The translations under genes and the position numbers were made by a program. Under the pieces are notes generated by a model. That model was given only the letters and a program-made list of their open reading frames with translations, ran no database searches and was not told the origin of the DNA. 64,000 nucleotides of DNA from Cordylochernes scorpioides (Eukaryota > Arthropoda > Arachnida > Pseudoscorpiones > Chernetidae): contig CP092877.1 of the NCBI GenBank assembly GCA_030710605.1, positions 38,902,373-38,966,372 of the forward strand. The letters run 5' to 3'. Positions within the stretch are counted from its first letter, which is position 1, and the number at the start of each line of letters is the position of its first letter. This document shows, one piece after another, positions 45,327 through 55,619 of the stretch.

Positions 45327-46468
45327 TCGTTTAAACAGGATTTACTATTGAATAATAATATTAAAAGAAAAATACTATAACTTTTTTTTGGAAAACCTTT
45401 TCAAATGTTTATATATACATTAAGTGAAACAATATTTTTTCTCTGCGTAAGGGATTACTACTTATTTATTTTACTTCTATATTTGAAATAGATGAATGCA
45501 TTTTAAGATTCTGAAGAAAAAATTTAAAAAGAAGAGAAAATACGCAAAAATATTCCTTTAAAAAAAATTAGGTCAAGTCAATTTTTCATTCTCTCTTTCT
45601 CTGTTATAATAAAATGTTTCCATGAAAATTCATCCCATAAAATCTATTTAAGAACAGCGTTTGTGAGTTCAGAATTAATTGCCTCATATCACTTTTTAAA
45701 AAAGAAAAAAAAAAAACTAAATTAGTAGAAAGTCAAATTTAAATTACATTTTTTTTTTGAGGATGAAAAATCGAAAAATGCTTTTTTTTTTCCTTTGTCA
45801 TATGCGCGCTTGAAAAATATGGATCTTATATCTTAATTAATTGAATAGGGTTACAGTTGAGAGCGAGAGAAAGCGAGAGAGAGAGATATTTCCTCTATTT
45901 ATAAAACACCGGCTTGAAGAGACAAAACAAATTAAAGATCAAAGTTTTCCTGCCTCGAGTTTCTCTCTTTCACTCCTGGACCTTGTCCACGTCTTCGACG
46001 CTGGCCTCTCTGAGGTAACATCCAGCCTTCCTCGTCCTTTGTGTAACTCATTGATGCCTGAAACCACTGTGGCCCCATGACTGCATAGTACTTGCAATAT
46101 CACATGATTTTCTCATATACAGAGTAGAGACTATCTCTAAAAGACAACGCCTAGTTAGAAAGCTTCGATATCGCCGTGGTGGCAAACAGGGTCATTTTGA
46201 CGACATGTGCTGAGAGGAAGGAAGCCAATGGACCATTCTATAGAAGGAAGAAGCCCAGCTGACGGCCAGGAGTGAAGTCATGCTCCATGTTGTTGACTCT
46301 TGGATGATGTTACCTGTATGTTACTTTCTTCTCCATACTACACGAAGGTAAATAAAGAGAACAGATATCCTTACCAATCCCGCATGCTCATTTGGCACTC
46401 ATTGACACGGCAGGCAACACTATTATACCATATCAAAATGCGTTTCTTCAAATCAGAATTTTAAAATA
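45327..46468. other. Intergenic DNA, no gene recognised
   Basis: AT-rich to about 45840, then a GA-rich run at 45866-45890 and mixed sequence. The plus-strand frame at 45841-46080 is not gene-like. Sequence at about 46300-46430 ends GGCAGGCAACA and could be part of a solo LTR, but no start was fixed. Confidence 0.4.
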
Positions 46469-47671
46469 CAGTGGTACCTCGACATACGAGTTTAATTCGT
46501 TCTGCAACCTTGCTCGTATCTTGAATTACTCGTATCTCGAAGCAAATTTCCCCATACAAAACAATTGAACTACCATTAATCCGTTCCAACCTCCAAAATG
46601 TCACCCAGTTATTTTTGTTACGTGGTTTTAAATAATAAAAACGTATTTATAAATATCAAATATTTATTGCACAAAAACAAAAAAGAGAATGTAAATCCTT
46701 GGGCTTTTATTAGATCGGAAAATGTTTTTATGTAATCCTCAGCTGCCTTCATATCTGAACTTGCTGCCTCACCATGTCTGACAACGGAGTGAATACCGCT
46801 CCTCTTTTTAAAATTCTCAAACCAGCCCCGGCTGGCTTTAAATGACTCTTCCGATGCCTCGTCGATGGGAGTCTGCGGGTTTTGCTTCAGCAAATCTCCG
46901 TAGATCGCTCTTGCCTTCTCACAAATGATGAATGCGTCAAGGTATCTCCTTGGAGCTGCTTTTCTGTCACCCACACCATCAGCAGTTTCTCCATATTTTC
47001 ATGAAGGGAGGTTCGCAGCTTGGAAATTATCGTAAGGCCCTTAGCCGGCGTTACACTCTTTATCGACTCCTTCCGTTTAAGCACAGAACATATCATGGAC
47101 GTACTACGGCCATACTGCCTCGACAAGTCAACAACTCGAACATCTTGCTCATGTTTTTCTTTAATTTCACGTTTTAATTCAATACTCATCATCTTTTTCT
47201 TAGCACTTGACTTTTTACAAACTTTCTTCCGATCCATGGTCATAAAAATAAATCAACTAAAATTGTAAATGTAAACGCGAACACAAAACACAACTTATCA
47301 CAGCGCAAGCACGCTGCTAACTGATCGTGATGGCGCGACTGCGTGTTACTACCTGTTGTGTTTTAACTTTAAAAGCACACAAAAATATAATAAACTTGAA
47401 TTTGTTTATTCAAGTCTCAAAAAACAAAGCTTTGCATATAGAACAAATAATAATGAAGAAGAAGAAAGAAACATTTTAGGAAAAGCAAAAACAAAACAAA
47501 AGTACTGGTCAAAAAGAAACATTCAAAATCACATATTAATATCTTCAACACTACCGAACCGAACTCGTATCTCGAATTTCGCTCGTAACTAAAAGCAAAA
47601 AATCACTTGCTCGTCGGCTCGTATCTCGAAAAACTCGTATGTTGGGGCACTCGTATGTCGAGGTACCACTG
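46469..47671 (-). mobile_element. Tigger/pogo DNA transposon, internally deleted
   Basis: The terminal inverted repeats are CAGTGGTACCTCGACATACG at 46469 and its complement (one base changed) ending at 47671, with TA on both outer sides. Sub-terminal CTCGTATCTCGAA-type blocks repeat at both ends. Total length is 1203 bp against roughly 2.5-3 kb for full elements. The only coding part is the N-terminal DNA-binding region on the minus strand. Confidence 0.85.
46618..47243 (-). pseudogene. Tigger transposase, DNA-binding part only, frameshifted
   Basis: The first frame (47243 down to about 46930) begins MTMDRKKVCKKSS and contains a Pipsqueak/CENP-B type helix-turn-helix: LKREIKEKHEQ, VVDLSRQYGRSTSMICSVL. 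The second frame (about 46970 to 46618) carries the second CENP-B/Tc5-type helix-turn-helix: ICEKARAIYGDLL and SRGWFENFKKRSGIHSVV. The change of frame lies near 46930-46960, after MEKLLMVWVTEKQLQGD. The catalytic DDE domain is absent: after IKAQGFT the frame runs into an unrelated tail and a stop. If made at all, the product could bind the terminal repeats but not cut them. Confidence 0.8.
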
Positions 47672-47673
47672 TA

Positions 47674-48280
47674 TTCAATTCATCTTGCCAAAATGTTAAA
47701 ACAGATCTTTAATAAGGAATAGAAAATATCAAGCAATTCACTTATAAAATGAAAAAAAAAAAAAGATTTTGTTGTCGTTTTTATAGTTTATAACACTACA
47801 CCGTACAATACCAGGCTTAAGAAGGAACCAGCTGTTTTACTTAAGTTTCCTTAGTGGCCGTTTGGGACGACCCCTACTGTCTCATAATTAAGGAAAATGT
47901 TTATTTGGAAGAGTCCCATAGGGAACCTTTAACCATGTCCCACTTGGAATCTTTGCCAGCATTTAGTTCTTGAATCTCTCGTGGAGGTATCTCATTTGTT
48001 GACAAATCTTATATTCACCAGAGAAACACTTCTAAACAAGAATGTTCATCTCCATTTCATTAATTCTATGATACTCATTGTTTATCAACAACGGGATGTT
48101 CACTACTGGATTCTCTGTTGATATTACTGTAGTAAGAAATTTAAACTATTTTTGAACGTCCCTATGCTTCATTTTAAAATGAAATTATTGTTACTTCTCT
48201 TACTGCAATGATGAATTACTGTTGTAACGTTATATTGCTTTGAATTGAGAATTTATTGTTTATGAAATGGTATATATAGA
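47674..48280. other. Intergenic DNA, no gene recognised
   Basis: No gene or repeat was identified. Confidence 0.4.
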
Positions 48281-48284
48281 TGGA

Positions 48285-48530
48285 AATGTGGCCCCTGGAA
48301 GGATATCTTGAGCTATAGAAGTAAAATGTTATCTATCTCGTCAAGCACCTCTTTGAAAGATTCTGAAGATATCATGAATCCATGAGGGATTGATGAAATC
48401 AAGATCTGTCCTGTACTGACAAGTGCCATTAGCCCGAAACCATGGTCTCCAGGAGGACGCTTCTCAGTCGTGGCTATGTCACCTCTAGTTAGCGGAGACG
48501 GTCAATAGATAGCGCTTAGTTATATCAATA
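48285..48530 (+). repeat. Family C ribozyme-repeat unit
   Basis: It shares with 10840-11030 and 59440-59720 the hammerhead block and the downstream stretch with GCTATGTC/AGCGGAGACGGTCAATAGAT type sequence. It is followed by a TA run. Confidence 0.5.
48409..48454 (+). ncRNA. Hammerhead ribozyme, family C, degenerate
   Basis: Stem I TCCTG/CAGGA, GAAA, the ACCATGGT stem III and a GTC triplet are present. The core reads CTGACAA instead of CTGANGA, and stem II (GTGC-CATTA-GCCC) has one mismatch. Probably inactive. Confidence 0.5.
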
Positions 48531-48965
48531 TATATATATATGGTAATATATGTCAATATATACTAGATTTTCAAATATATCATAGTTATAAATAGCATAA
48601 CAGCCTCAAAATTGTAGATAAACCTCAACGAACCAGCTTGGCCATCATGTAATACAAAATAAGATAATGAAGTTTTAATAAGACAGCCGCATTCAATACA
48701 GGGAGAGGTTCCGAAGAGTCAAATTTCGTCAAATATTATTCATTCACTTCCAGTAAACTTCCAATAAGCTTTACTGGACATCGAAAACGAGCGAACAAGC
48801 AGATCATCTCTTCCTATCTTATAGATCACACCCTCCTGGACTTTGTCTGCGTCTTTGTTTATATATTTTGATTAACCTTGTTGTAATTGAATTAAATTTC
48901 AAAACACAAAGCATTGTGACTATCCCTTATTTCTAAATAGGAAACGCTACATCTTTATATATTTA

Positions 48966-49950
48966 CTAGACGAATGACTCGGCTTCGCCCGAGAATTCCC
49001 CCGAGTGCAATTTCCTTCATACTGAAAGCACATCAATAATAAATAGTAGAAGTGCCATAGAATAGCAATACAGAATTAACCCATAAAACCACAGACAAAA
49101 AGTGTGTGTGATGGAAAAAAATTGTATTATATTAGTGTTTAGGTATTAGATTTAATTATTGTTTTGCTATCCATTTATTTGTTTCAAAATCAATATAGTT
49201 TAAATCGATGGCAGCTTTTCCACCCAACTCCCGAGGTACTCGCCCCAGCGCATTAACCCTTTAAATTGCCTGAGTTGAGTGAGTGACTGGGATGGATCTT
49301 GACTGCGATGCCCATCTTCTCAGTAAGAATATTAAAAAATAGGTTTATAAAAAAATTAATCCAAAATACTGGCATTTAAATATTTTTCTTTAAAAATAAA
49401 AGAACACATGGAAATTAGGCAAACATATGTGTTTGCTAATGACTGTGACTGCATTTTAAACGATTTTTTAAAGAGACAAAAAAAAAAAAACAAAGGCCAG
49501 AACAAAAATTAATAAAAAAAATACGAAAGCCATTATTTACATACAGTAACGCTAGTTTTGAAAAGTTTTTTTTTTTAATTGCATTGTGTGCACTTACCGT
49601 AAATTAATAATATAAATTTCTCTCTCAATACACAATACTTTTGTAAAAAAAAAGGTAACACTCGTATAAAAATATATTTTAAAAAAGTACGCAAGCAACT
49701 TGAAAAAAAAAATGCAGAACGCTCATTGGTCGCTTAATTGGCCTGGTGTTGTTACTTCGCCTCGTATTTACTCCGCGTAAAAAAAGTTATTCAAATGATA
49801 AAAATAAATAGCCAAAAACACTAAACAAAAGGTAGCCGAAAAATTTCTTCAGTTTTATAAAAGCGACATGGAAAATTTGGTACCAATTGGTTCAGTAGTT
49901 TTTGAGTTTATCGCGAAACAGACAACAGATATTGACTTATATATATAAGA
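48966..49950 (-). mobile_element. Helitron, complete non-autonomous copy, about 985 bp
   Basis: On the minus strand it begins TCTTATATATATAAGTCAAT after an A, followed by CTGTTTCGCG and CTCAAAAACTACTGAACCAA. It ends with a hairpin CTCGG-GCGAAG-CCGAG, then TCATTCGT and CTAG, before a T. These are the standard Helitron termini and A/T target. No helicase coding sequence is present. Confidence 0.8.
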
Positions 49951-50069
49951 TTTCCTTGTATGTATATAGGCGTGAATTTTTAGTTACGGATATTCCGCAG
50001 AAATATTGGTAACAAGGTCACAGTTAGTTATCTTGTCAATAAAGAATGAAGTCCGAGACTTGGACTCAC

Positions 50070-50256
50070 CGCTCGGATGGAGTCCAGGTCCACTCCGGGT
50101 TGCCGTCGTAGCGGCGGTAGAGACAGTCCAGGTGGACCACGCTGGACGGGACCACCACCAGCTGGCCTGTGTCCGAGGTGCCGGCCTCCCCTGCTGCCAC
50201 GTTGTACACTATGGTGGGCGGAGACATCACTGGGCACACCCCCGGGAATATTTGGT
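50070..50256 (-). CDS. Ig-like exon of a sushi/Ig extracellular protein
   Basis: The frame reads VCPVMSPPTIVYN, then QLVVVPSSVVHLDCLYRRYD and GNPEWTWTPSER. The pattern Val-x-Leu-x-Cys about 11 residues before Trp-x-Trp is the first half of an Ig-like domain, and the Cys-Pro start looks like the beginning of the next sushi unit. The exon ends at a strong GCG|GTGAGT donor (50069). The acceptor AG at 50258-50257 gives phase 1, which fits the exon at 50984-51208; a second AG at 50231-50230 keeps the same frame but would remove the Cys-Pro. GC content is well above the surroundings. The combination is reminiscent of arthropod synaptic-matrix protein Hikaru genki, but this is from memory and untested. 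Confidence 0.75.
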
Positions 50257-50270
50257 CTTATACGAGGATA

Positions 50271-50435
50271 GCACTTCTCTTGACAAGGATGGGATAGTTT
50301 TCGGGCTCCAAACCTATACAGTTAGCGCTCCCTTTCACAAGGATGGGATAGTCTTCGTACCCAACACATAAACGGTTAGCACTACCCTTGACAAGGATGG
50401 GACCCAGAATAGGACCCAACACACATACGGTTATA
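50271..50435. repeat. Intronic tandem repeat, three units of about 55 bp
   Basis: GACAAGGATGGGATAG.. ACCCAACACA..ACGGTTAG-type units recur at 50281, 50337 and 50390. They lie just upstream (minus strand) of the Ig-like exon. Confidence 0.65.
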
Positions 50436-50450
50436 TGCTATATATAATTT

Positions 50451-50600
50451 GTGACTTTATTTTTCCGTTTATCATTACTCTTCACAATTCATCCTATCAT
50501 ACTTCATCCCTAAGGATAGAAATAGTCATTATTTCTCCTTAAAATAAATTTCGATTTTTCGTTTAAAAGAAACATTTGCGGTAAAATTTTCAAATTTCGA
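50451..50600 (+). repeat. Family F SINE tail without tRNA head
   Basis: It matches the part of the SINE at 43670-43885 that follows the tRNA-like head (TTATTTTTCCGTTTATCATTACTC onward, ending AAACATTTGCGG). It lies in the intron between the two minus-strand exons. Confidence 0.65.
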
Positions 50601-50983
50601 TATACTATATATACTTCTGAAAAGAAAATCCCCTTCAATATAAATAATCTATATATATATATAATGAATGTCTAAAAAAGAAGGGTTTGTAAAACCAGAA
50701 AGATTGAGAAGTGAATATACAATAAAGAAAGAAACTCATCCTCGGAAGCCGTTAAACATATTGTCGCAAAGTATGCATTATTTTATTAACAGAGTATCAT
50801 TTTTGATGTTTATATTTTACTACTCTGTAAACTTCCCTCTTTGCTTATCTTTCTTTTATCATTCATAGTTTGTTATTGCCTTTCCTAATTCCTTTCCTTT
50901 TGTTTTCCCTAATTTTCCACGTGGCAATATATATACCGTTGTGCTGTGAAGGAAGGAAAGGTAGATCACACCACAGGACTCAC

Positions 50984-51208
50984 GGGAGAAGTTTGTCTGC
51001 AGCGTGGTGCGGACACAACGGGGGAACGGACCGCTCCACGTGCCCTCAGGTCCGCAGGTCGTGCGGCTCTCCCCAGCCAGCCTGAAGGTCGGAGGACAGC
51101 GGAAGTGGAGCTCCGTGCCCCGCTCCACCACGGACTCCGTGGCTCGGTCGGGGACCCCCGTCACTACCAACTCGGGGTCCAGTCCACTCAGTAGACATCC
51201 GGTGGTAC
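50984..51208 (-). CDS. Sushi (CCP) domain exon of an extracellular protein
   Basis: The exon is 225 bp and phase 1-1, the usual form of a sushi module exon. It reads VVERGTELHFRCPPTFRLAG, then CGPEGTWSGPFPRC, the classic second half of a CCP domain (Cys, Trp, Gly-Pro-x-Pro-x-Cys). The first cysteine lies in GCLLSGLDPE. The acceptor is GACACAG (ends 51209) and the donor TTCTCCC|GTGAGT (50983). The exon splices in frame to the Ig-like exon at 50256. CCP proteins of this kind are secreted or cell-surface adhesion molecules. Further exons must lie outside 50-51.2 kb; none was found between 51.2 kb and the window end. Confidence 0.85.
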
Positions 51209-51239
51209 CTGTGTCATACAACACATTAGAATGATTCCT

Positions 51240-53380
51240 CAGTCAGAAATACGGGAAGGAAAAGGTCATATACTCCTATAAATGGGTCTATAATACCCGA
51301 AGGCTTGAGAGAATATATAATTAGAGCAAAAAAAAACTATCCTCGAAGGTCCTCTTTCATTATTAATTATAGAAATACTCACATTGCAAATCAATAAATA
51401 TCTATGTTGACGAGTGGAATGAAATCACAGTGATGAGATTATGTATACAAAAATGGCTCTCTCTTGTTTTAAGTATTCTCCAAACTAAGAAACAGTCGCA
51501 CCTTTGAACCTTCTATCTATCTAAAGTGATATGTTCGCTAAACAACATAACTTTAACGAGATTTTTCATCTTATTTATCTTCCTCGGAAAACATAATGTC
51601 TTAACATTTCCACATTTATATCAATGATCCAGTCTGGCTGGCAAGGGCCATAATGAACGGTCTACTGTTTAGTTTTCTGAATTTGACAAAGCTCTTGCAG
51701 TGAATTTGACGCTGATTCGAGACTACTAGCTTGTAGAAAAATTCAATAGATAGCGTCCATTTTGTCTATTTTGATGGGAGAGGTCTCTTCTCTTATTATT
51801 TTTGTATTTTCATTTTAATTTTTATCACCATAATCTTTTATGAACAGGTCCAATGTTATAGACTAGATAAGTTTTCTATCTACCTCCTTTACGGCGTCTT
51901 ACAGTCGTAACTAAACATAATGGTATATAAAAGCATGGAAAATCCGACAAAACAAATTAAATTATTACAGTTCAATACTTTCGTGTTAGGATAAATTAAA
52001 CCTTAACTCTGTTATTTTGGGTCACCCTGTATATTTTATTGTTTTTAAATACACGTTTATTGGTGTCCTTGACAAGGAGGATAGTGTTTCGCCGAAATGT
52101 TGGAAATAAAGACAAAATAAAGGTTTTGGAGATAGGTGTGTGAATATTTAATCTTATCTATACTCATGGACAAATTTGAGGAAGGGAAAGTCTTTGATTT
52201 CTCTGGTACTCTGAATTTTTTTTTTTTGAAGGACACGGAGGCAATTTTGTTCACACTTGGTTATCTCGTGTCTTCAATAAAGGTTACTGTGTATCAAATA
52301 TCTTTCAATGTTATTGTCTGAAAACAGATATACTTGCTAAAAGGTACAACTTAAGTTTAATTCATGAGTGTATAAATCAAGTCTATAATAATGTTTTCTC
52401 TAGATGTATAATTAGGTAATTTATTTATTTATGCTTATGAGGTGATACAGCAGCGTATTTACAATTAGAGAGGAGACAAAATGAATTAAATCTAGAAAAA
52501 AGAAGTGAGGACATGTAGCTGCTGTATTATTATAATTATTAAATTTTATGTATAATTAGGTAATCAGATGTTATAGTAAGAAGAAGTTATGTAGACAGGA
52601 AAGCTAATATTTTCAACTATCTACAAGAAACTGTGTGGATTGGTCTTAGTCCTCCAACATGGCAAAGTCTATTATTTAGCATCAGGTTATCGAGGACACA
52701 TATATTGAACTTTGCCATTTTTTAAGGTATTTTAGGTGTTTTTCATACTTTTTGGATCATTATAATTAAATTAGAGACTTACTAGCCTTGATATTAAATG
52801 TAACATATTTCTGATTAGTTTTCTTACAGTTTGGTATTAAATTCATTAGGGGTTTTTGTTGAAATTGGCAATTCTAGGATATTTCTACGATGAAATTCTT
52901 CCTATAATTTTCATATTGTTGTAATATTGTCTGCGCTGATTTGCATCTTTGTTAGATGTCACAGCTGGTTAGTTGGCTAGCGGTTCTTGGATAGGTCAGG
53001 CCGCTGATAGGCGTGAGCTGCTGGTGTGTATAAATTTTATCTAGTTTAATTTCTTTTATATATTGTCCTTCCTTATTGTTTATAAATACCTTCAAGTAAT
53101 AAAGGATCTTCGTAATTATCAGCCTTCTTTCTCGTCTACGAATAAATACACACACATACAGCTTTATTAAGACCACCGGTCTTATACAGATTCACCATAG
53201 GAAGGAAGCATTGATGGAGCTCCTATACTCCAGGCAGACAGAACCCAAGAGCTTCCAGGTCTGACGCATGTCCAGTAGCCACAGAATCCACCGAGCATAA
53301 GTTAGTGTATCACTGAAAAGGCGAGTGTGGAATCAGCCGCATTTTAGTCTTCGCTTTCCTCATTCATATATATATTTATA
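51240..53380. other. Probable intron or intergenic DNA with repeat relics
   Basis: No exon was recognised. A GTCCTTGACAAGGAGGATAG block followed by CGCCGAAATGTTGG at 52070-52105 looks like a decayed hammerhead repeat end. A MITE fragment related to 61505-61708 lies at about 52240-52320 in the opposite orientation. The rest is AT-rich. Confidence 0.4.
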
Positions 53381-53384
53381 TATG

Positions 53385-53583
53385 AATACTACTCCACGCT
53401 GACGAGCTCCAACAGCGCGAAACATTTCGTGGATGGCTTTTCTTGATTTATCAAGAAATTGGGTTGGCCAAATATCACGGAGCAAGTTAAATAAACGTTT
53501 AGTTTATTTTTGCTCCACTAGATGGCGCTCGGCCATCTAAAAAGCACATGTGCTTTTGATCAGGAAATGCCTTCTTTCTTTAT
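53385..53583 (+). repeat. Ribozyme-repeat family A unit
   Basis: A single unit, truncated just upstream of the ribozyme, then the CTTGATTTATCAAG palindrome, GGGTTGGCCAAATATC, GATGGCGCTCGGCCATC, AGCACATGTGCT and GATCAGGAAATGCCTTCTTT. Confidence 0.8.
53394..53432 (+). ncRNA. Hammerhead ribozyme, family A, near-intact
   Basis: Stem I CCACG/CGTGG, core CTGACGA and GAAA are intact. Stem II GCTC-CAACA-GCGC has one mismatch, and stem III has changed to ACATTT, losing self-complementarity. Reduced activity is likely. Confidence 0.65.
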
Positions 53584-53590
53584 AATATAG

Positions 53591-54094
53591 TGAAGCGGTG
53601 GAGCAAGGCAGGCCAAGAGAAGAAGGTATGCAGGGCCTTCTCCAAGGAAGTGTGGATTGACAAATTCCAGAAGAGGGGGCGGCAGACAGGGAGTCCAGCT
53701 GGTGTCGTCGTGAAGCAAGCAGCTGAGTTAGCGGCCGGCCTGCCGGGGGTTTATGCGCCGAGAAGACATGGCAGTCTGGGGACGGAAGTCTGTCTGGTCA
53801 CAACGGGACCTGCAGCAAGGAGAACGGCGGTGACGACAGACGCTGCAAGTTGGCTACGGAAAGTGGGCTCCGGGACCGTGTGGATTAACAAGAAGAGGAC
53901 GGTGCAAAGAAGGACGAGGAGGAACCTACCTGGGGCGGCAATGAAGGCAAGTCAATCTCCTATGTATAGTTATTAATATCCATTTTAAAGCTCTGTTATA
54001 AATTTATAGTACTAAGCTGTATCCAAAACGAACCCACATTGTTTTCTCAGAAACCTTGCACACAAACATCGACGACTGAGAAGAGTCGTAACAA
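53591..54094 (+). repeat. Candidate solo LTR, about 504 bp
   Basis: A GC-rich block begins TGAAGCGGTGG after TATAG and ends GAAGAGTCGTAACA before a TA run, giving TG...CA ends. The 128-codon frame inside (53590-53976) has no domain and starts at the LTR edge, so I do not call it a gene. No second copy lies in the window. Confidence 0.4.
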
Positions 54095-54154
54095 TATATA
54101 TATATATGTGTGAAAAAATAATAGAAAAAGAAAAGGTTCAGGTGTTGATCTTAA

Positions 54155-54262
54155 AAATAAAAAATGCATATCCTGACCAGGAGCACATGTGCTTTTCAGA
54201 ATGGCACTCTGCCTTCTGAAAAGCACATGTGCTCCGGGTCAGGTATATGCCTTTTTATTTTA
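54155..54262. repeat. Short family A palindrome
   Basis: The two ends of a family A unit (TGCATATCCTGACC / GGTCAGGTATATGCC with AGCACATGTGCT) face each other around GAATGGCACTCTGCC. It is a foldback of about 108 bp lacking the ribozyme part. Confidence 0.75.
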
Positions 54263-54473
54263 AAAATATATTTCTATGTGAAAAAATAGTACAAATGTAA
54301 CATTGTACTGGGATAAGGTGCATAAATTAAGAAAAAGGCATCTCCTTATCGTGCAACTGAAAGTTGCTGATGGCTGGCGCCAACTGTCGGAATAGATATC
54401 AACTATTCTCGTTGATTTTTAATTATTCCAGAATTGGCCAAATACCCATTCTTGATTAATCAACAAAAGCTAA

Positions 54474-54513
54474 CCACGGACGCGTTTCGAGCTGTTGGCC
54501 CTCATCAGCGTGG
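54474..54513 (-). ncRNA. Hammerhead ribozyme, family B, unit 1
   Basis: Minus strand: stem I CCACG/CGTGG, core CTGATGA, stem II GGGC-CAACA-GCTC (one G-U pair), GAAA, minimal stem III ACGCGT, cleavage triplet GTC. All core positions are conserved. Confidence 0.88.
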
Positions 54514-54811
54514 TGCAAGCTGTACCTCAACAACCAAAAAATTGGTCATTAAGGCATCCTGAAAAATCATGAAACGGGTAGTTAAGGCCAGAATTGCGTG
54601 AGGACGCTACACAATGTGAAAAAATAGTACAAATGTAACATTGTACTGGGATAAGGTGCATAAATTAAGAAAAAGGCATCTCCTTATCGTGCAACTGAAA
54701 GTTGCTGATGGCTGGCGCCAACTGTCGGAATAAATATCAACTATTCTCGTTGATTTTTAATTATTCCAGAATTGGCCAAATACCCATTCTTGATTAATCA
54801 AGAAAAGCTAA

Positions 54812-54851
54812 CCACGGACGCGTTTCGGGCTGTTGGCCCTCATCAGCGTGG
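54812..54851 (-). ncRNA. Hammerhead ribozyme, family B, unit 2
   Basis: Identical to unit 1 except for a perfect stem II, GGGC-CAACA-GCCC. It lies exactly 338 bp from unit 1, so a transcript through both would release a 338-nt monomer on cleavage. Confidence 0.92.
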
Positions 54852-55407
54852 TGCAAGCTGTACCTCAACAACCAAAAAATTGGTCATTAAGGCATCCTGA
54901 AAAATCATGAAACGGGTAGTTAAGGCCAGAATTGCGTGAGGACGCTACACAATGTGAAAAAATAGTACAAATGTAACATTGTACTGGGATAAGGTGCATA
55001 AATTAAGAAAAAGGCATCTCCTTATCGTGCAACTGAAAGTTGCTGATGGCTGGCGCCAACTGTCGGAATAAATATCAACTATTCTCGTTGATTTTTAATT
55101 ATTCCGTGGTTAGCTTTTCTTGATTAATCAAGAATGGGTATTTGGCCAATTCTGGAATAATTAAAAATCAACGAGAATAGTTGATATTTATTCCGACAGT
55201 TGGCGCCAGCCATCAGCAACTTTCAGTTGCACGATAAGGAGATGCCTTTTTCTTAATTTATGCACCTTATCCCAGTACAATGTTACATTTGTACTATTTT
55301 TTCACATTGTGTAGCGTCCTCACGCAATTCTGGCCTTAACTACCCGTTTCATGATTTTTCAGGATGCCTTAATGACCAATTTTTTGGTTGTTGAGGTACA
55401 GCTTGCA

Positions 55408-55447
55408 CCACGCTGATGAGGGCCAACAGCCCGAAACGCGTCCGTGG
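55408..55447 (+). ncRNA. Hammerhead ribozyme, family B, inverted unit
   Basis: Plus-strand copy with perfect stem I, core CTGATGA, stem II, GAAA and GTC triplet. Because it lies inverted to units 1 and 2, either transcript of the array carries at least one active-looking ribozyme. Confidence 0.92.
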
Positions 55448-55619
55448 TTAGCTTTTCTTGATTAATCAAGAATGGGTATTTGGCCATTTCTGGAATAATT
55501 AAAAATCAACGAGAATAGTTGATATTTATTCCGACAGTTGGCGCCAGCCATCAGCAACTTTCAGTTGCACGATAAGGAGATGCCTTTTTCTTAATATATT
55601 TCTATGTAATATAAATTTA

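Larger units (their letters stand above)
54277..55600. repeat. Family B ribozyme-repeat array: tandem then inverted units
   Basis: Units start TGTGAAAAAATAGTACAAAT at 54277, 54615 and 54953, so the period is exactly 338 bp. The third unit stops at about 55105, and from there the sequence runs as the reverse complement for about one and a half units to 55600. Each full unit has the hammerhead, a CTTGATTAATCAAG palindrome, TTGGCCAA, GTTGGCGCCAGCC, GCAACTTTCAGTTGC and GATAAGGAGATGCC. Units are almost identical, so the array is young. Tandem short repeats with type I hammerheads match what is known of metazoan retrozymes and Penelope pLTRs. No protein is encoded. Confidence 0.9.

Noticed and set aside
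52063-52110. Hammerhead at the CCTTGACAAGG .. CCGAAATG block
   Set aside because: The CTGANGA box reads CTTGACA and stem pairing is poor; it is kept only as a repeat-end relic.
53590-53976. 128-codon open frame on the plus strand
   Set aside because: It begins at the edge of a TG...CA block read as a solo LTR, uses a GTG start and shows no domain.
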